From: Tissierellales bacterium | GTDB taxonomy: Bacteria > Bacillota > Clostridia > Tissierellales > VENL01 | Direction of reading: 5' to 3' | Assembly (NCBI GenBank): GCA_028280805.1 | Contig: JANQLB010000090.1 | Span: 1-64,000 of the forward strand | Length of the DNA: 64,000 nucleotides | Part shown: one piece after another, positions 1 to 7,871 of the stretch | How positions within the stretch are numbered: the first letter of the stretch is position 1 | How the letters are laid out: the number at the start of each line of letters is the position of its first letter | Notes under the pieces: model-generated | Seen by the model: only the letters and a program-made list of their open reading frames with translations | Told to the model about the DNA's origin: nothing | Database searches by the model: none | Program-made: the position numbers and the translations under genes

Positions 1-1
1 A

Positions 2-442
2 GCTGTTTTTTTTACTTTAATACAAGGAGCAGTTGGAGAAGAAAGTGGCTGGAGAGGATACTTACAACCAGCTATTGAAGAAAAGTTTGGTGTAATTAAT
101 GGATCATTAGTAGTAGGTTTGATCTGGAATTTTTGGCACGCACCTTTGTGGTTTGTATCTACAAATTACAATGGAATTGAACTAATAAAGTATATAATAG
201 TGTTTAGTATATGTGTTACTTCAGTTGGTTTTATTATTGGGATTTGCTATCATCATTACAAAAATTTACTTGTTCCAATTTGGATTCACTTTATGCTAAA
301 CTTCTATACAGAATTATTCACAGGTGAATTAATAGACTTAATTTCAGTATTTGCATTATGTTATATGATTATGGCTTTAGTATTTGCATATTGGCATAGA
401 TTATCAAAGAGAAAATTGCATGTAGTTGAAAAACGAAATTAG
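2..442 (+). CDS. CPBP-family intramembrane metalloprotease, 5' truncated by window edge
   Basis: The reading frame is open from base 2 to the TAG at 442, giving 146 visible residues; the start lies outside the window. The visible part has the CPBP (Abi/CAAX protease-like) motifs in order: EESGWR (EExxxR, residues 13-18), WNFWHAPLW (FxxxH, His at 46) and a later IHFMLN (HxxxN). Several hydrophobic segments alternate with these, as expected for an intramembrane glutamic or metalloprotease. CPBP proteins process prenylated or other membrane substrates, or give bacteriocin self-immunity; the substrate here is unknown. It stands at the edge of an accessory region with no operon partner. Confidence 0.85.
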   Translation, partial: AVFFTLIQGAVGEESGWRGYLQPAIEEKFGVINGSLVVGLIWNFWHAPLWFVSTNYNGIELIKYIIVFSICVTSVGFIIGICYHHYKNLLVPIWIHFMLNFYTELFTGELIDLISVFALCYMIMALVFAYWHRLSKRKLHVVEKRN

Positions 443-724
443 TAAAAATTATACGCGTGTATTCCATGCCAGTTACACTAATATAATTCAGATAGCATTG
501 TTTTTGCGTAAAGGGTTACTAGGGCAGGGTTTTGGGGATTACACACCCACACCTTCTCACTGGGAGTGAAACTCTACCAAGATGTATTCTTTTGGGGTCC
601 AGTTCGAGGGCGTCGCAAACACCAAACCGTTATATGTAATTGGCTACCCATTTCTGAGTGTTCTTTTTGGGTCTTTCGATAGCTGGATTTAAACTTAAAT
701 AATTGATACAAAGGTGATATAAGA
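443..724. other. Intergenic stretch with a GC-richer block and repeat element A
   Basis: Bases about 510-680 are clearly more GC-rich than the flanks and hold no supported ORF on either strand. The part from 626 to about 698 (accgttata...catttctgagt...gggtcttt...agctgg...taaa) resembles 1446-1517 by eye. I call these elements A and B; both lie upstream of an accessory gene. This could be a decayed mobile element, a cassette boundary or a structured RNA. The sequence alone does not decide. Confidence 0.4.
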
Positions 725-1246
725 ATGAAAAGTAAAAATGAACTTATAAAAAAATATGAAAGCAATGTTGAAATAACAGAAGCAGATGTTAAAGACAAAG
801 AGAAACTAAAAAATCTTTTTCAGTATTACTTACATGATTTATCGGAATATACTGATACTTTAAACGTTAATTCACAAGGTAAATTTGATAATAATGATGT
901 TGATGTATTTTTTGATGAGATAAATTTTATACCTATGAAGATCAAGGTTGAAGAGGAAATTATTGGATTTATTTTCTTGAATCACAGTATGGGCAAGGTA
1001 GTAGATTATATAATAAATGATATATTCATTTTGCGAAAGTATAGGAATAAAGGGATAGGTAAAATAGTAATAAATAAGTTATTCGAGTTATATCCTGGTA
1101 AATATGGTCTTATTGAGTTAATTAAAAACAAACCTGCTATAAAGTTTTGGCATTCTGTTTTTAATGATAAAAATTTAAAATATGAAGAGAGTAAAATTGT
1201 TTCTGATGGTGAAGATTGCATTATGCAGAAATTCACTATAAAATAG
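725..1246 (+). CDS. GNAT-family N-acetyltransferase
   Basis: A 173-residue protein whose C-terminal half carries the GNAT fold: a beta-4 strand (DYIINDIFILRKYR), the acetyl-CoA pyrophosphate-binding loop RNKGIGK (R/QxxGxG/A) around residue 110, and a following helix and strand ending in KPAIKFWHSVF, typical of motif B. The ATG at 725 follows GGTGATATAAGA. GNAT enzymes transfer acetyl from acetyl-CoA to an amine; the substrate cannot be told from sequence. It is monocistronic, between element A and an inverted-repeat element, and is probably acquired. Confidence 0.85.
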   Translation: MKSKNELIKKYESNVEITEADVKDKEKLKNLFQYYLHDLSEYTDTLNVNSQGKFDNNDVDVFFDEINFIPMKIKVEEEIIGFIFLNHSMGKVVDYIINDIFILRKYRNKGIGKIVINKLFELYPGKYGLIELIKNKPAIKFWHSVFNDKNLKYEESKIVSDGEDCIMQKFTIK

Positions 1247-1260
1247 AAGAAAAAAATTTT

Positions 1261-1330
1261 ATGACAATGGGATGGTTTTGTCGGTATTCTTATGTTGTTT
1301 TTAGTGTCGACAGAACCGTCCCTTTGTCAT
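1261..1330. repeat. Dispersed inverted-repeat element, copy 1
   Basis: Arms at 1261-1283 and 1308-1330 (23 nt each) enclose a 24-nt loop; the core is gggatggttttgtcg against cgacagaaccgtccc. The arms differ at three positions. Two of them are C-to-T changes that keep G-U pairing in a plus-strand transcript. The same element, including the loop words tcttatg and tttt-gtgtc, recurs at 5107-5174, and a divergent hairpin at 13822-13862 shares the core. Motifs of the form GACAAAGGGACGGTTCTGTC are, to my knowledge, widely scattered in clostridial genomes. The arms look REP/MITE-like. Confidence 0.8.
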
Positions 1331-1445
1331 GCATTAAAGCCCTATTTAACACAGAAGACTAGGAAGCCCTAGTTTTTTCTTAAAATAAAATGCTGATTAT
1401 GGTATACTATTAAAGCTGAATGATTTATATTTAGCTGTCGCTAAT

Positions 1446-1517
1446 ACCATAGTTATAGAACATTATGACCTCATTTCGGAGTAGTAGTTTTGGATCTTTT
1501 TTGCTGGCTACTTAAAT
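1446..1517. repeat. Element B, diverged copy of element A
   Basis: Within the 1331-1657 gap, this stretch aligns by eye to 626-698. Shared words in order are acc, gttata, catttc-gagt, tttt-gg-tctt, gctgg and ttaaa. Both copies sit 30-140 bp upstream of an accessory gene start. No terminal repeats or ORF define its limits, so the borders are approximate. The rest of the gap (1331-1445) is AT-rich with a short cctag hairpin and nothing else I can support. Confidence 0.4.
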
Positions 1518-1657
1518 TGGATTGAATTTTGTTACTATTAAACTATGCGAGTCGAAAGAACAGATGCAGATTGATTAAACACTTTAGTTTGAAGGTAATG
1601 CAAAAGATTTTTATGACTACAAAAAATTATCAACAATGTTTGAAGGGAGAATATAAA

Positions 1658-3331
1658 ATGAAAATTATAAAAAAGGCAAGTGTATTATTAATACTAGTTT
1701 TAATAAGTTTTTTATTTGTTCACTGTGCTAAAAAAGATGACGGGATAAGTGACTTTACAACGCATTCTAATGCTTATTATACTATACAATATCCATCAAA
1801 CTGGCTAGAACCTGAAGGAGATGATGCATATCTATCTTTATCAAATGAGGATAATCAATTTTCATTGCATGTTACGACAAGACGCATCTATCCATATACA
1901 GATAATTATCTTGAAGAAAATATAAAAAAATCTCAAAAAGATTTTGACATTGAAGAATGTATTATTGGTGGAAATAGAGGATATAAAATTAAACTTGAAG
2001 TGAATGATGAGATAAACACTGCATATATTGTTCAAGAAAAAGATTTATTTTTAGAAATGAATTTTGTATGTCAAGCTGATAACTACGATTATTATAAATC
2101 TTTGATAAATCAAATAACAAAAACTTTTGAATTTAATGACTTTGAGATAGCGGAATATAGCAGCAAATATGTTAGTGGTGATAGAGATACTAAATGGTTA
2201 GCTGATATTGAATTTCTATCAGAGCAATTACCTAAGAAACATAAGAATTTATTTTTTAAAGTTGAAAAAGAAGATTTTTTAAGTAATGTAAGAAGTATAA
2301 AAGAAAAAATACCTTCACTGACAGATGATGAAATGATTGTTGAAGTGAGTAAATTATTAGCATCTGTAGGTGATGCACACACATCATTTTTATTTGATAC
2401 AAAAGGAAAATATCCTTTTGTATATTACTATTTTAATGATGGAATATACATAATAGATTCTCTACCTGAATACAGTGAATTTATTGGTTATAAACTAATA
2501 GGTGTAAATGAAAAAAGTATTGAAGAAATTAGAAAACTATTTCTACCTATAATTTCTCATGAAAATGAAGTATGGTTTAAACATAAATTTGCAAGATATT
2601 TAGTCTTTCCAGAATTTTTAAATGGTTTGAATATTACAGATTCAGAAACAGCTAAATTTATTCTTATAGACAAAAACGGGAATAAAAAAAGTGTCGAAGT
2701 TAAAGCAACACCATTTAAAAATAGTGATTTGGTAAATAGAAATATTGATAAATCTGAAAGAATGTTGTACTTAAAAAATAGTGATAAAAATTACTGGTAT
2801 GAATTTCTTGAAGATGATAAGTTATTATATTTTCAATACAATGTTTGTTATAATATGAAAGGTAAATCGTTTTTAGATTTTAACAAGGAGCTTTTTGAAT
2901 TTATTGACAATAATACTATAAATAAATTAGTAATTGATTTAAGGAATAACGTGGGAGGAAGTACACCTGTACTCGATCCGTTCTTTGTTGAACTTAAAAA
3001 ACGAGAGAGCCTAGATCATCCTCACAAATTGTTTGTAATAGTTGGAAGAAGAACATTTTCATCTGCAATAGCAAATACTTTAAATTTTGAGAATGAAACT
3101 AACGCGACTTTTATTGGTGAACCTACAGGTGCCAAACCAAACCATTATGGAGAAGTTCAGTTTTTGGAACTAAGCAATACTAATACTAAAGTTAGCTATT
3201 CAACAAAATATATCAAAATCTCAAATGAAGACTTAGATTCATTTGTTCCAGATATAATTGTTGAACCAAATCCAGATGATTATTTTAACAATATAGACTC
3301 AGTAATGCAGAGAATATTAGAAGTTAATTAA
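1658..3331 (+). CDS. S41-family peptidase, lipoprotein
   Basis: The ATG at 1658 has the ribosome site GAAGGGAGA 8 nt upstream and gives a proper lipoprotein signal (MKIIKK, hydrophobic core, FVHC with Cys at 23). An in-frame extension to 1529 lacks this and is rejected. The 557-residue product has an N-terminal PsbP-like domain (YPSNW near residue 45), then an S41 tail-specific protease domain: a helical lid, DLRNNVGGST, and TFSSA at 467-470 with Ser469 as the likely nucleophile, followed by FIGEPTGAKPNHYGE. S41 enzymes cleave C-termini of exported proteins. The protein should be anchored to the outer face of the membrane. Monocistronic. Confidence 0.85.
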   Translation: MKIIKKASVLLILVLISFLFVHCAKKDDGISDFTTHSNAYYTIQYPSNWLEPEGDDAYLSLSNEDNQFSLHVTTRRIYPYTDNYLEENIKKSQKDFDIEECIIGGNRGYKIKLEVNDEINTAYIVQEKDLFLEMNFVCQADNYDYYKSLINQITKTFEFNDFEIAEYSSKYVSGDRDTKWLADIEFLSEQLPKKHKNLFFKVEKEDFLSNVRSIKEKIPSLTDDEMIVEVSKLLASVGDAHTSFLFDTKGKYPFVYYYFNDGIYIIDSLPEYSEFIGYKLIGVNEKSIEEIRKLFLPIISHENEVWFKHKFARYLVFPEFLNGLNITDSETAKFILIDKNGNKKSVEVKATPFKNSDLVNRNIDKSERMLYLKNSDKNYWYEFLEDDKLLYFQYNVCYNMKGKSFLDFNKELFEFIDNNTINKLVIDLRNNVGGSTPVLDPFFVELKKRESLDHPHKLFVIVGRRTFSSAIANTLNFENETNATFIGEPTGAKPNHYGEVQFLELSNTNTKVSYSTKYIKISNEDLDSFVPDIIVEPNPDDYFNNIDSVMQRILEVN

Positions 3332-3339
3332 AGAAATAA

Positions 3340-3462
3340 ATTGAAATTGACGTTGTAGATGAGATCATAACATCCGATATCAAAATGTTTCCGTTCGCTA
3401 CGCACATTTCTACTGTTAATTTAATGAAAACTGGTTTATACGATGATGCTGTTAACATGTAA
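3340..3462 (+). pseudogene. C-terminal remnant of a degraded gene, possibly an RNA methyltransferase
   Basis: After the stop of the S41 gene a frame opens at 3340 without a start codon and runs 40 codons to TAA at 3462. Its end reads SDIKMFPFATHISTV, followed by NLMKTGLYDDAVNM. The pattern MFPxxxHxxxV resembles the C-terminus of RlmD/TrmA-type uracil methyltransferases (MFPHTxHVETV), so this may be the tail of such a gene. Base composition is less AT-rich than the neighbours. A terminator hairpin follows at once. The family assignment is tentative. Confidence 0.45.
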
Positions 3463-3463
3463 A

Positions 3464-3502
3464 AAAAGAGAATGATACCGCATAGGTAACATTCTCTTTT
3501 CT
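3464..3502 (+). terminator. Rho-independent terminator-like hairpin
   Basis: Arms 3464-3474 (aaaagagaatg) and 3490-3500 (cattctctttt) pair perfectly, with a second inner tacc/ggta pairing, and the right arm ends in a T-run. It lies directly after the remnant at 3340-3462. The matching A-run on the left makes it potentially bidirectional with the converging minus-strand gene. Confidence 0.7.
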
Positions 3503-3615
3503 AGTGGTTAAAAGATAGTTTAGTATTACTTTTGCTAGGGTTCACTGTATCGCTTTAAACGTTATTTTTTCAACATTCCTTCATACACGCCTTGATATGG
3601 ATACAATCACATTGA

Positions 3616-4641
3616 TTATAGACCCATTTCATAAATCTTTTGAAGCGTATTGAGATGCAGCTTTTTTTCGTCAGGTGACTCGGCATATTTATAGCCTTCT
3701 ATAAGTCTGTACCCGAACATAAAAAGGATCAATTCACGAACGTAATTATCTGATATATGTGATATATCCGCATATTCTGAAAAACCTTTATAATACGCAG
3801 GGATACATTTATGATAACATTCAACCATGTAATCAATTTCTACCTCGTCCGCAATCAAACTTGCAACATCTTCCCCCATATAGCCCCATCCGGTGGTATC
3901 CCAATCGATAAGTATGATTTTTTTGTCAACATAGAATATATTCGTTATCCAAAAATCTCTGTGACAAAACACTATGGGTAAATTTTCAATTCGTCGCCAT
4001 ATTTCATCTGAATTCTCATCTATATCAATTAACATATTGCATATGTGTTTTGGAATTTCACAATTATCGTGACGGATGTAGTCGTATACCTCATTCCATG
4101 ATTTATAATGCAGATAGTTTTTTTTAACTAAATCCACTTTACTAAGATTGGAAAGTTGCCGTAAGACATCCGACTTCTCTACATACAACCTACCTTGAAA
4201 ACGTCCCAGTTCTTCCGCTGCATGTTCATACATTTCGGCAGTCATGTCCTGACCCGATACACCTTCAACATATTCCATCCATATTTGTGTTTCATCATTA
4301 TTTAGCTCTGCATGATAGCATTTAGGCCAACGGAAAGAATCAGAGAAGACTTCATCTAAATTCGATGCGTAAAGATCATACTCTCTTCGCCATGAATCGG
4401 AATCACCATAACGATTCCATTTTTTTTGTATCTTTAAAACAACACTATACGGCAATTCCTCGTCGTCTCCAATTTCTGCTATTCCTGTAACAAGGCACAC
4501 ATTCCCCACGGTCCCGCCATGCAGGTGCTTAGTTTGGTAAGTTGCATTGATCACATTTACTCCAAGCATTTTACTTAATACATGTATTAGTGTTTTGGTA
4601 TTCACCTGTATCTGTTCTGATTCTGAATATACGTTACTCAT
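3616..4641 (-). CDS. Aminoglycoside/choline phosphotransferase-family kinase
   Basis: The start at 4641 is chosen because GGAGG lies 9 nt upstream on the minus strand; an extension to 4692 has no such site. The 341-residue product has the APH-type kinase core: a nucleotide-binding N-lobe with VVLKIQKKW (the ATP-positioning Lys), the catalytic loop FCHRDFWITN (HxDxxxxN) and IDWD (metal-binding Asp) followed by GWGYMGEDVASLI. Members phosphorylate small molecules such as aminoglycosides, macrolides, choline or ecdysteroids; the substrate is unknown. The gene is markedly less AT-rich than its neighbours and alone on the minus strand here, which suggests lateral transfer. Confidence 0.85.
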   Translation of the reverse strand: MSNVYSESEQIQVNTKTLIHVLSKMLGVNVINATYQTKHLHGGTVGNVCLVTGIAEIGDDEELPYSVVLKIQKKWNRYGDSDSWRREYDLYASNLDEVFSDSFRWPKCYHAELNNDETQIWMEYVEGVSGQDMTAEMYEHAAEELGRFQGRLYVEKSDVLRQLSNLSKVDLVKKNYLHYKSWNEVYDYIRHDNCEIPKHICNMLIDIDENSDEIWRRIENLPIVFCHRDFWITNIFYVDKKIILIDWDTTGWGYMGEDVASLIADEVEIDYMVECYHKCIPAYYKGFSEYADISHISDNYVRELILFMFGYRLIEGYKYAESPDEKKLHLNTLQKIYEMGL

Positions 4642-5106
4642 TTCACAAATCCTCCATTCTTTTATCAAATATTTTTCCTGATACTTTTTCAATTATAGCA
4701 TAGCACAAGAAGCAATCTTAACGATTTTATTGTACATTAATTGAAGTTCATTATTCAATATCTAGAATAGTTATAATTAATCTCTACATTAAATTATGGT
4801 GGTATAAAATAATTACATATATGCAGACTAAATTTCCCTTTATCTTACCATAAACGTTGTGGGCTTATTTAGTAACATATGATATTATCAATAAAATATT
4901 ACGCAAATGGGAAACTGAATAAAAAACTTACAAAATTATTTAGTTTAATAGTTATTTCATCTTCATACTAATGTTTATCAAAGATATTATTATTTTTAAT
5001 GAACTCAATCATACGATGTATTATATCTTCGAGATTAAAATAGCATATATATTTTTTGTTTATCATTTTACCCTCTTATATTTTTTCTCCTTGTTAAAAA
5101 AGTTTT
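4642..5106. other. Intergenic stretch, no gene seen
   Basis: AT-rich sequence between the divergently placed kinase gene and the SprT gene. A short plus-strand frame (4971-5216) runs into the inverted-repeat element and has no family resemblance or good ribosome site, so I do not call it. I see no convincing promoter or hairpin apart from the repeat that follows. Confidence 0.6.
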
Positions 5107-5174
5107 ATGACAAAGGGATGGTTTTGTCGGTGCTCTTATGCTTTTTGGTGTCAACAGAACCGTCCCTTTGTCGT
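5107..5174. repeat. Dispersed inverted-repeat element, copy 2
   Basis: Arms 5107-5129 and 5152-5174, loop 22 nt. The element is the same as that at 1261-1330: the left arm differs by one base, and the loop shares tcttatg and tttt-ggtgtc. The right arm reads aacagaaccgtccctttgtc. It lies 82 bp upstream of the SprT-like gene start, so it may also act as a hairpin in that leader or as a terminator for upstream transcription. Confidence 0.8.
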
Positions 5175-5255
5175 GTTGAAATGTTAAATTCAATAAGTTT
5201 TGATATAATAGTATAATAAACTAGTACTATACTGAATAGAAATCAAGGAGGATTT

Positions 5256-5762
5256 ATGGATAATTTAATCTCGATTGATGAGCTGTACAGAATATATGAT
5301 GAGTATAATGTGAAATATTTTCAAAGTCAGCTTTCTGATAATATAACTATAGAATGGTCCAGTAGACTTACAAGGTCTGCTGGTATATGTTATATGAAAA
5401 AGAAGATAATTAGGCTTTCTACCCACTATCACATGCGTTATCCTCAGGACATAAAAAGCACTTTGCTGCACGAAATGATTCATTTAATTATCCCTGGTCA
5501 TGGCAGGGAGTTTAAGGAACAGGTTGAACGTATCAATGGTCTGGGGGGTAAAGTTAGCAGGTACTCTAGAGAAAGGGCAAAAATACCTGAGAAGTTCTGG
5601 CTGTATATATGTCCTATTTGCAGTAAGCATATTATAAGGACTGCACGACTGCATAAATCAAAACATTATAAGTGTACAGAGTGCAGTAAGAGGTGTGAAG
5701 AGTATAGAGGACAGAGAGAAATTGATGGGAGTATAAAAACAGGGAGAAAGACAGGAAGATAG
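5256..5762 (+). CDS. SprT-like zinc metalloprotease-family protein
   Basis: A 168-residue protein with the SprT layout: an N-terminal helix (LYRIYDEYNVKYF), a strand region with SRSLTRSAGI-like spacing, the zinc motif HEMIHL (HExxH, His at about 72 and 76) followed by PGHGREF, and a C-terminal zinc ribbon CPICSKH...CTECSKRC. SprT/SPRTN proteins are DNA-associated proteases or protease-like proteins in genome maintenance; the bacterial substrate is not established. The ATG at 5256 follows AAGGAGG. The last 18 residues are basic and low in complexity. Its own promoter is not obvious; the inverted repeat is upstream. Confidence 0.85.
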   Translation: MDNLISIDELYRIYDEYNVKYFQSQLSDNITIEWSSRLTRSAGICYMKKKIIRLSTHYHMRYPQDIKSTLLHEMIHLIIPGHGREFKEQVERINGLGGKVSRYSRERAKIPEKFWLYICPICSKHIIRTARLHKSKHYKCTECSKRCEEYRGQREIDGSIKTGRKTGR

Positions 5763-5898
5763 GCAGGAAAAAACAGGAGATTAGAATTTACTGCTTTAAG
5801 ATATTGATTTTGTGACATTTTCTGTTGTTATATTTAAAAAGTTTCTTTATGCATATGAATATAATAGGGGATAATTAAATTTTTAAAGGAGTGAGAGT

Positions 5899-6192
5899 AT
5901 GAATATCATGGACTTTATAGTCGATAAAGCATTAATATTAATTCCAGCTTTATATATATTGGGCAAAATTCTTAAATCACTTAAATTTGTCAAAGACAAT
6001 AATATTCCCTTAATTCTACTGATATTTGGTATAGGACTTTCGGTTTGGATGATGGGATTTAATCCCGATGGAGTTATACAGGGCATTTTAGTTACCGGAG
6101 CAGCTGTTTACAGTAATCAATTAATTAAACAATATCAAAAAGGTAAAATGAAAAATCATGATAAAGACAATGAGAAGAAAGTACATACATAA
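5899..6192 (+). CDS. Phage holin family 5-like small membrane protein
   Basis: 97 residues with an N-terminal hydrophobic helix (residues 8-22), a second (about 36-55) and a third around GVIQGILVTGAAVYSNQLIKQ, then a charged tail. The order, the NPDGVIQGILVTG signature and the length fit the Phage_holin_5_2 type of holin, which occurs both in phages and as a lone gene in clostridial chromosomes. Start ATG 5899 with AAAGGAGTG upstream. No endolysin or other phage gene is adjacent, so a lytic role is not implied. Confidence 0.7.
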   Translation: MNIMDFIVDKALILIPALYILGKILKSLKFVKDNNIPLILLIFGIGLSVWMMGFNPDGVIQGILVTGAAVYSNQLIKQYQKGKMKNHDKDNEKKVHT

Positions 6193-6221
6193 CTATGAAA
6201 ATATAACAATTTTTAGTATGA

Positions 6222-6250
6222 AGCATTGTCTGTGACAGTGCTTTTAATTT
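6222..6250 (+). terminator. Rho-independent terminator
   Basis: Stem agcattgtc/gacagtgct (one G-U pair) at 6222-6230 and 6234-6242 with a 3-nt loop and a T-rich tail. It ends the holin-like transcript and separates it from the diguanylate cyclase gene. Confidence 0.75.
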
Positions 6251-6395
6251 TACATTATGTTAAAAAATAATATGATTGAACTATTGTTAAGTATGATATA
6301 ATACACATATATATAAAGATATCATTGAATATCAAAAAAAGTACTTATAAGATTATGTATTTTAAGACATAAGAAATAAAGAAAAGAGGAAACGT

Positions 6396-7550
6396 ATGAT
6401 TAGGGATTTATTTATTAATTCAACTATATTAACTACATTTATTTTTATAGCAGGGAATGTATTTAGAAATGAGCCGTTAAATAAAACTTCGCCAATGGGA
6501 AAAAGGTTACTTGCTGGATTAGGTGCATCAATACTTGGAATCATTTTAATGTTTTTCGGAATTAGTATAACTGACCATAGTATATTGGATTTAAGACATT
6601 TTGCTGTTTTACTTTTAATGTTTTACGCAGGAGTAAAACCTACTTTATTTTGTATAGTAGTGTTAAGTCTGTTTAGAGTATTATTTTTTGGTGTTAATAC
6701 TTCATCTATTATAGCAATAATCATACTTATTTTAGTATTTTTAGGTACTTACTTTATTTTAAAGTTAAAAATTTCAAATTGGTTTAAGTGGATGCTGATA
6801 AATTTATATAGTTTGATAGTTTTATCAATTGCTGTAATATTCGTGATGGATTCATTTAAAGATTCACTTAGAGTTTTACCAACTTATTGGATTATTTCAA
6901 TAAGTACTTGTTTAGTGATATATTATCTTATAAAATATATTGAAGGTGTAAATGAAGCGTTTAGAAAATTAAAAAAACAAGCAACCATAGATTCTCTTAC
7001 AGGTGTTAATAATGTTAGAACGTTTGACAAAAACTTCAATGCGTTTGTTGAAAGAGTTATAAACCACGATGAAAAATTATCATTATTATTAATAGATATA
7101 GACCATTTTAAAGTGGTAAATGATACCTACGGTCATCCTGCAGGTGACGAGGTTTTAAAGCAGTTAGCTTCTACCATTAAGCATAGTACAAGAGCTTTTG
7201 ATGTTGTTTCAAGAGTAGGAGGAGAAGAATTTTCCGTTCTCTTACCTGATTGTATGCATAAGAGAGCTATGGAAGTAGGAGAGAGAATTAGAGTAGCTGT
7301 AGAACGCAAGATGTTTGTTTTACCTGACGGTACTGAAATAAATATTACTGTATCAATTGGAGTTTCAACCTTATCTAAAGAATGTATTGAAAAGAAAGAT
7401 AATTTTATAAATGAAGCTGATCAAGGTTTATATCTTGCAAAGAAAACAGGTCGTAATAAAGTATGTTCAGTTATTGAACAAAAATGCACAAATAATGTAT
7501 GTGACTGCATGATAAAAGAAGATTTAATTAAAAAAGCTGCCTCAAGGTAG
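6396..7550 (+). CDS. Membrane-bound diguanylate cyclase (5TM LytS-type sensor plus GGDEF)
   Basis: 384 residues. About 185 N-terminal residues form five to six transmembrane segments like the 5TMR-LYT sensor module (RHFAVLLLMFYAGVKPTLFC). A short coiled linker leads to a GGDEF domain from about residue 200 (DSLTGVNNVRTFD). The active-site motif is GGEEF, with DIDHFKVVNDTYGHPAGD before it. RAFD lies five residues ahead of GGEEF and fits the RxxD inhibitory I-site, so product inhibition by c-di-GMP is expected. It makes c-di-GMP from two GTP. Candidate targets in the window are PilB (MshEN) and ComFB. Confidence 0.9.
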   Translation: MIRDLFINSTILTTFIFIAGNVFRNEPLNKTSPMGKRLLAGLGASILGIILMFFGISITDHSILDLRHFAVLLLMFYAGVKPTLFCIVVLSLFRVLFFGVNTSSIIAIIILILVFLGTYFILKLKISNWFKWMLINLYSLIVLSIAVIFVMDSFKDSLRVLPTYWIISISTCLVIYYLIKYIEGVNEAFRKLKKQATIDSLTGVNNVRTFDKNFNAFVERVINHDEKLSLLLIDIDHFKVVNDTYGHPAGDEVLKQLASTIKHSTRAFDVVSRVGGEEFSVLLPDCMHKRAMEVGERIRVAVERKMFVLPDGTEINITVSIGVSTLSKECIEKKDNFINEADQGLYLAKKTGRNKVCSVIEQKCTNNVCDCMIKEDLIKKAASR

Positions 7551-7558
7551 TTTTTTTT
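7532..7558 (+). terminator. Terminator overlapping the end of the diguanylate cyclase gene
   Basis: Stem 7532-7541 with 7546-7555 (core ctgcc/ggtag), tetraloop tcaa, then eight T. The stop codon lies within the right arm. Confidence 0.7.
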
Positions 7559-7871
7559 AACTCATATTATCATAATAAATGTTATCATAAATGATAAAAA
7601 TAAATTGCAAAAAAGATTACTTATACACAAATCTTTATATACAATAGTTTAAAAAATACAGAGTTAAATAATTTTTAATAGAAAATAACTATTATCCTAT
7701 AGGATTTATTTAATTTTTCTGGTAAGATAATATGTAATGTTTTTTCATTTCTAAATACAGCATAAAATGCTTGATAGCGAACAAATGTTTGATTTATATA
7801 AAAAAATATTATAAAATAGTCTATATGACAAATGTAAAGGTGATAATAAGATTGTAAAGAAGGTGATTTTT
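7559..7871. other. Intergenic leader of the topoisomerase genes
   Basis: About 310 bp of very AT-rich sequence. I see short A/T palindromes (tatcataaatgata near 7581) but no clear 17-bp-spaced promoter, riboswitch or small ORF with a ribosome site. A weak TTGATT ... TATAAA pair near 7790-7815 has only 15-bp spacing. Confidence 0.5.

Noticed and set aside
574-798. Minus-strand 74-codon frame over the GC-richer block
   Set aside because: It overlaps the GNAT start, has no ribosome site and looks noncoding.
443-1528. Integron attC sites between the accessory genes
   Set aside because: The gttata words do not fit the attC GTTRRRY/RYYYAAC ends and no integrase is present; the A/B elements remain unexplained.
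1529-1657. N-terminal extension of the S41 lipoprotein
   Set aside because: The lipoprotein signal and ribosome site define the start at 1658.
4971-5216. 81-codon frame before the SprT gene
   Set aside because: It reads through the inverted-repeat element, has no ribosome site and no family resemblance.
5899-6192. Prophage around the holin-like gene
   Set aside because: No endolysin, capsid, integrase or att repeats nearby; lone holin-like genes occur in clostridial chromosomes.
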